Positions 28,843-31,692 of a DNA stretch of 31,692 bases are shown piece after piece. Positions within the stretch are counted from its first letter, which is position 1. Each line of letters begins with the position of its first letter. Where the stretch lies: the NCBI GenBank assembly GCA_023387755.1, contig JAEWHO010000051.1:1-31692 (forward strand), written 5' to 3'. Below the pieces are notes generated by a model. The model worked only from the letters and a program-made list of their open reading frames with translations, searched no databases and was not told the DNA's origin. Both the position numbers and the translations under genes were made by a program. The stretch is from Actinomycetes bacterium (GTDB lineage: Bacteria > Actinomycetota > Actinomycetes > Actinomycetales > Actinomycetaceae).

Positions 28843-31692
28843 GCTATTGCATCCAGATATCCCGGCTAGCAGTGCTGACCATCCCGTGTGCCGTTTAGCG
28901 CGCGAGCTAGGTGAGAAGCACCCTCCCACTGATGAACAGGTACGCGTGGCGGACCACGCCCTCGGGCCGATGCTCGTCGTCGCCGGTGCAGGATCCGGAA
29001 AAACCAGCACCATGGGCCTGCGCGTCGCTCATCTTATCGCCGAACAGCAAGTACAGCCCGAGGAAATTCTCGGACTCACCTTTACCCGTAAAGCGACCTC
29101 AAACCTGGCCGCTAAGATTCGGCATATTCTCACTCAGCTCGGCGCTCGCCACGGGGTGCAATTTACTACCCAACCGACGATTTCGACCTACAGCTCCTTC
29201 GCCGCTAGTGTGGCTCGAGACTTCGGCGTTCGGCTCGGTTTCAATCCTGAGGCTCAACTGATCACCGATGCGCACGCGCATATGTTGATGCGTCAGATCG
29301 TCGCCAATGCGGAGGGGAATTATGAGCTTCTCCATGTTTTGGATGAGCGGAGCGTGGACTATATCGCAACCAAAGCCCGCACCTTTGCGGCAGCTCTGCG
29401 TGACAACCTCTACGCGGTCGACCAGGCCCGTGCGGAACTCCTTGCCCACGGGCGGGCAATAGCCGAGACACTCGTGGGTGACGCCGGGAAATCTGCACGC
29501 CACGCCGTTGCTAGGGCGCTCACAGTACTTCTGAACCGTGATAAAGGCACGGGGCGGTTTATACCTTTGCCGCTCGTACCCTTGGCTGAGCAGGCTTGTT
29601 GTGCGAAATCTGATGATGCCCAGGTCATCTACGCAATCATGGCGCGCTATATGCTTCTCGATTTTGTGGCTGCCTATGAGGAAGAAAAACGGAATCAGGG
29701 GTTAGTTGAGTTTGCCGATCAAACGGCCATCGCCACCGAGGTCGCCAAGCTGGAGGACGTTCGCGCCTTGATGCGTGAGCGTTACCGGCTGGTGCTGTTG
29801 GACGAATTTCAGGACACCTCCACCACCCAGCTGAGTCTTTTGAGTCGACTTTTTGGGCAGGGACATGCGGTCACTGCAGTAGGTGATCCACACCAGTCCA
29901 TCTACGGCTGGCGCGGTGCTTCAGCCCAGGCATTGCAGCAGTTCACAACAGATTTTTCCTCCCCGGCCAACCCAGTAGTAGTGCGCCCCCTGACGGTGGC
30001 TTTCCGTAACAGCACATCTATCCTGGACGCGGCTAACCATATTGTCGGCCCTTTACGGGACGCATGTGCGGTCGAGGTGCAACCGCTGCGTCATCGCAGC
30101 GTTCTCACTGGTGGGGCAGGCAGCAATGATGAAGGCCAGGTTGTGATCCACAGCTGCCCAAACCGAGCCAGCGAGGCCGTCGACGTTGCTCGCCTGATAG
30201 CTCATATGTGGCGGCCGGGTAGGGGGGAGTCGTGTGCCGTCCTTGCCCGTAACTGGGGCACATTGAACGCTATCGCGCGCGAACTGGAAAAATCTCAGAT
30301 CCCCCATATCCGGGTGGGATTGAAGGGGCTCCTCACCACTCCAGAAGTGGCTGACATAAGAGCACTGCTGACTGTGGCCGCAGACGCCTCCCGCGGGGAC
30401 GCCGCAATGCGCCTACTCACGCGCCTACGCTTAGGCGTCAGCGATATTGAGGCACTACGGCGATGGACCCAAAACCACCGAACCGGCCAGGGAGAATTAG
30501 CGCTGTCACTGGTGGAAGTCATCTGTCAGCCCTGCGAGGAAATCCAGGAGCAACTGGGCCTGTCCCCAGCGGGCCAGGAACGTTTGGGCTATCTGCGTGC
30601 AGCCATCACCCAGGTGCGGCGCAGTTTCGCGGGGAGTTTGGAAGATATCGCTGTGGCAGCAGAAAAAGCTCTCGGTATCGACATCGACGTCCTCGCCCGC
30701 CCCGCCAGCCAGTGGGTGTCAGCACGCGGAAACCTCGACGTGTTCCGCACTCTCGCCCGCGATTTCGTCAACGTCAACCCCGAGTCAGTCGGCCTGGACG
30801 CCTTTATCGACTACCTCGACAGTGCAGTGTCCGAAGAAGACGGTCTGAGGCAGGACGCCAGCGCAGACGACGCCATAAACCCGGCTGATAGCGACGATGA
30901 TCACGCTGTCCAACTCATGACCATCCACGCTTCTAAAGGGCTCGAATTCGATCACGTCGTCATTGGGGGGATGCAGGAGGGCACCTTCCCGCACCATGAT
31001 TCCAGAGGATCGGCAGACGCAAACGGGAACCCCAACCAGTCTTTCCCTGGCGACAGCGGCTGGCTTACCGACTGGGCCGAATTGCCCTGGGCGCTCCGCC
31101 GAGACCGGGCCGTGCTCCCACACCTGTGCGAAGCCAACCCACTGTACCGGGGAAGTGCGGACCCGATCGGCAATCCGATGGGAGCCTATGCGGCAGTTCC
31201 CGCTAATAAAATCCTCAATACCTATAAGAAAGCTATGGGTGCGTTCCGCCTGCAAGAAGAACGCCGACTCGCCTATGTGGCCATGACCCGCGCCAAAAAA
31301 ACGCTAGTCCTCACCGGTGCCTTACGAGCCGCCACCTCCGGACGGGATCTGTCCCGCTTCCTCATGGAACTTACGGGCGCAGCCGGCCACCCACTGCACG
31401 AGGATTCTGCCCTCGCTACTCTCATCAAGGACCCCGATACTGACATATCGCCCCTGTGGACGGCAGGCTTTGGCGAGCCCCCAGCAGTTATCGACGGGCG
31501 AGAAGCATATGCCCGCATCAGCCAGCTACACGGCATCGACGGAGAACTCACCCTGCCCACCGCTCGGCGGGAAGAATATGAAGAAACCGAGGAGGAATCC
31601 GTTTCCGCCCCCTACCCCCGCCCGGACGATAACCGGCATACGGCATTGCGCCGCGTGGCGCAAATGGTGCATGAGGGTGTCTACATTCCTCC
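28835..31692 (+). CDS. adnB: AdnB-type helicase-nuclease subunit, C-terminus outside the window
   Basis: The frame opens at GTG 28835, overlapping the adnA stop by 8 bases, and runs without a stop to the window end (952 codons visible). It is a UvrD/PcrA-like superfamily 1 motor with all key motifs: Walker A AGAGSGKTS (50-58), TFTRKA, motif II LLDEFQDT (D323, E324), motif III GDPHQSIYGWRGA (350 onward), a late HASKGLEFDHVV segment with GMQEGTFP, and motif VI YVAMTRAK with R819. The RecB-like nuclease expected at the end is not reached. As the intact motor it should drive translocation of the AdnA-AdnB heterodimer that processes double-strand breaks in place of RecBCD or AddAB. The order adnA then adnB is the one used here by inference from AdnA's cysteine pattern and degenerate motor. 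Confidence 0.92.
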   Translation, partial: MSELLHPDIPASSADHPVCRLARELGEKHPPTDEQVRVADHALGPMLVVAGAGSGKTSTMGLRVAHLIAEQQVQPEEILGLTFTRKATSNLAAKIRHILTQLGARHGVQFTTQPTISTYSSFAASVARDFGVRLGFNPEAQLITDAHAHMLMRQIVANAEGNYELLHVLDERSVDYIATKARTFAAALRDNLYAVDQARAELLAHGRAIAETLVGDAGKSARHAVARALTVLLNRDKGTGRFIPLPLVPLAEQACCAKSDDAQVIYAIMARYMLLDFVAAYEEEKRNQGLVEFADQTAIATEVAKLEDVRALMRERYRLVLLDEFQDTSTTQLSLLSRLFGQGHAVTAVGDPHQSIYGWRGASAQALQQFTTDFSSPANPVVVRPLTVAFRNSTSILDAANHIVGPLRDACAVEVQPLRHRSVLTGGAGSNDEGQVVIHSCPNRASEAVDVARLIAHMWRPGRGESCAVLARNWGTLNAIARELEKSQIPHIRVGLKGLLTTPEVADIRALLTVAADASRGDAAMRLLTRLRLGVSDIEALRRWTQNHRTGQGELALSLVEVICQPCEEIQEQLGLSPAGQERLGYLRAAITQVRRSFAGSLEDIAVAAEKALGIDIDVLARPASQWVSARGNLDVFRTLARDFVNVNPESVGLDAFIDYLDSAVSEEDGLRQDASADDAINPADSDDDHAVQLMTIHASKGLEFDHVVIGGMQEGTFPHHDSRGSADANGNPNQSFPGDSGWLTDWAELPWALRRDRAVLPHLCEANPLYRGSADPIGNPMGAYAAVPANKILNTYKKAMGAFRLQEERRLAYVAMTRAKKTLVLTGALRAATSGRDLSRFLMELTGAAGHPLHEDSALATLIKDPDTDISPLWTAGFGEPPAVIDGREAYARISQLHGIDGELTLPTARREEYEETEEESVSAPYPRPDDNRHTALRRVAQMVHEGVYIP

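Noticed and set aside
1..31692. Mobile elements, CRISPR arrays, tRNA or rRNA genes
   Set aside because: I found no transposase or integrase-like proteins, no regularly spaced repeats, and no tRNA cloverleaf or rRNA sequence; composition looks even along the window.

Overview
The window is a contiguous stretch of a high-GC (roughly 60 percent by eye) actinobacterial chromosome. The evidence is DUF3117 and DUF3107 proteins, an AdnA/AdnB-type helicase-nuclease pair, a dithiol-less LpdA-type flavoprotein, a Mrp ATPase ending like its mycobacterial homologue, frequent GTG starts and several apparently leaderless genes. The compact gene set fits Actinomycetales, perhaps Actinomycetaceae such as Trueperella, Arcanobacterium or Actinomyces; the genus is inference. 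I see no rRNA, tRNA, CRISPR array, insertion sequence or prophage. No gene-free stretch exceeds 300 bases.

Region 1 (1-10493) is a nucleoside uptake and catabolism island. A BMP-family binding lipoprotein (C-terminal end only), a double ABC ATPase and two permeases form the importer. They are followed in the same direction by cytidine deaminase, pyrimidine/thymidine phosphorylase, an unrecognised C39-like cysteine-peptidase-fold protein, and deoxyribose-phosphate aldolase. Facing them across a strong terminator is the pair PNP plus PMM/PGM-family sugar-phosphate mutase. Together these would import nucleosides, deaminate cytidine, split purine and pyrimidine nucleosides, isomerise (deoxy)ribose-1-phosphate and cleave deoxyribose-5-phosphate. 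No transcription factor is encoded in the island.

Region 2 (10654-19529) holds lpdA, a LOG-family protein, the small DUF3117 gene, an O-methyltransferase that seems to start at ATT, an HtrA-like membrane serine protease, and a convergent block of TatB, Mrp, a DUF1003 membrane protein and a soluble MgtE_N/CBS protein. From memory, the order resembles the M. tuberculosis Rv1205-Rv1232c region, but no sigE or rseA lies next to htrA.

Region 3 (19643-31692) holds an Xaa-Pro aminopeptidase, a PHP phosphoesterase plus MarC pair, a DEAD-box RNA helicase with a long structured leader, a MiaE_2-like ferritin-fold protein, DUF3107, and adnA-adnB (adnB runs off the end). The adnA start is preceded at leaderless distance by a sequence close to the RecA-independent DNA-damage promoter (RecA-NDp/PafBC type). 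The order resembles M. tuberculosis Rv3211-Rv3201c.

The observations most worth following are the C39-like protein inside the nucleoside operon, the DNA-damage-type leaderless promoter of adnA, the degenerate AdnA motor next to an intact AdnB motor, the ATT start of the O-methyltransferase, and a recurring -10/N6/start-codon geometry.
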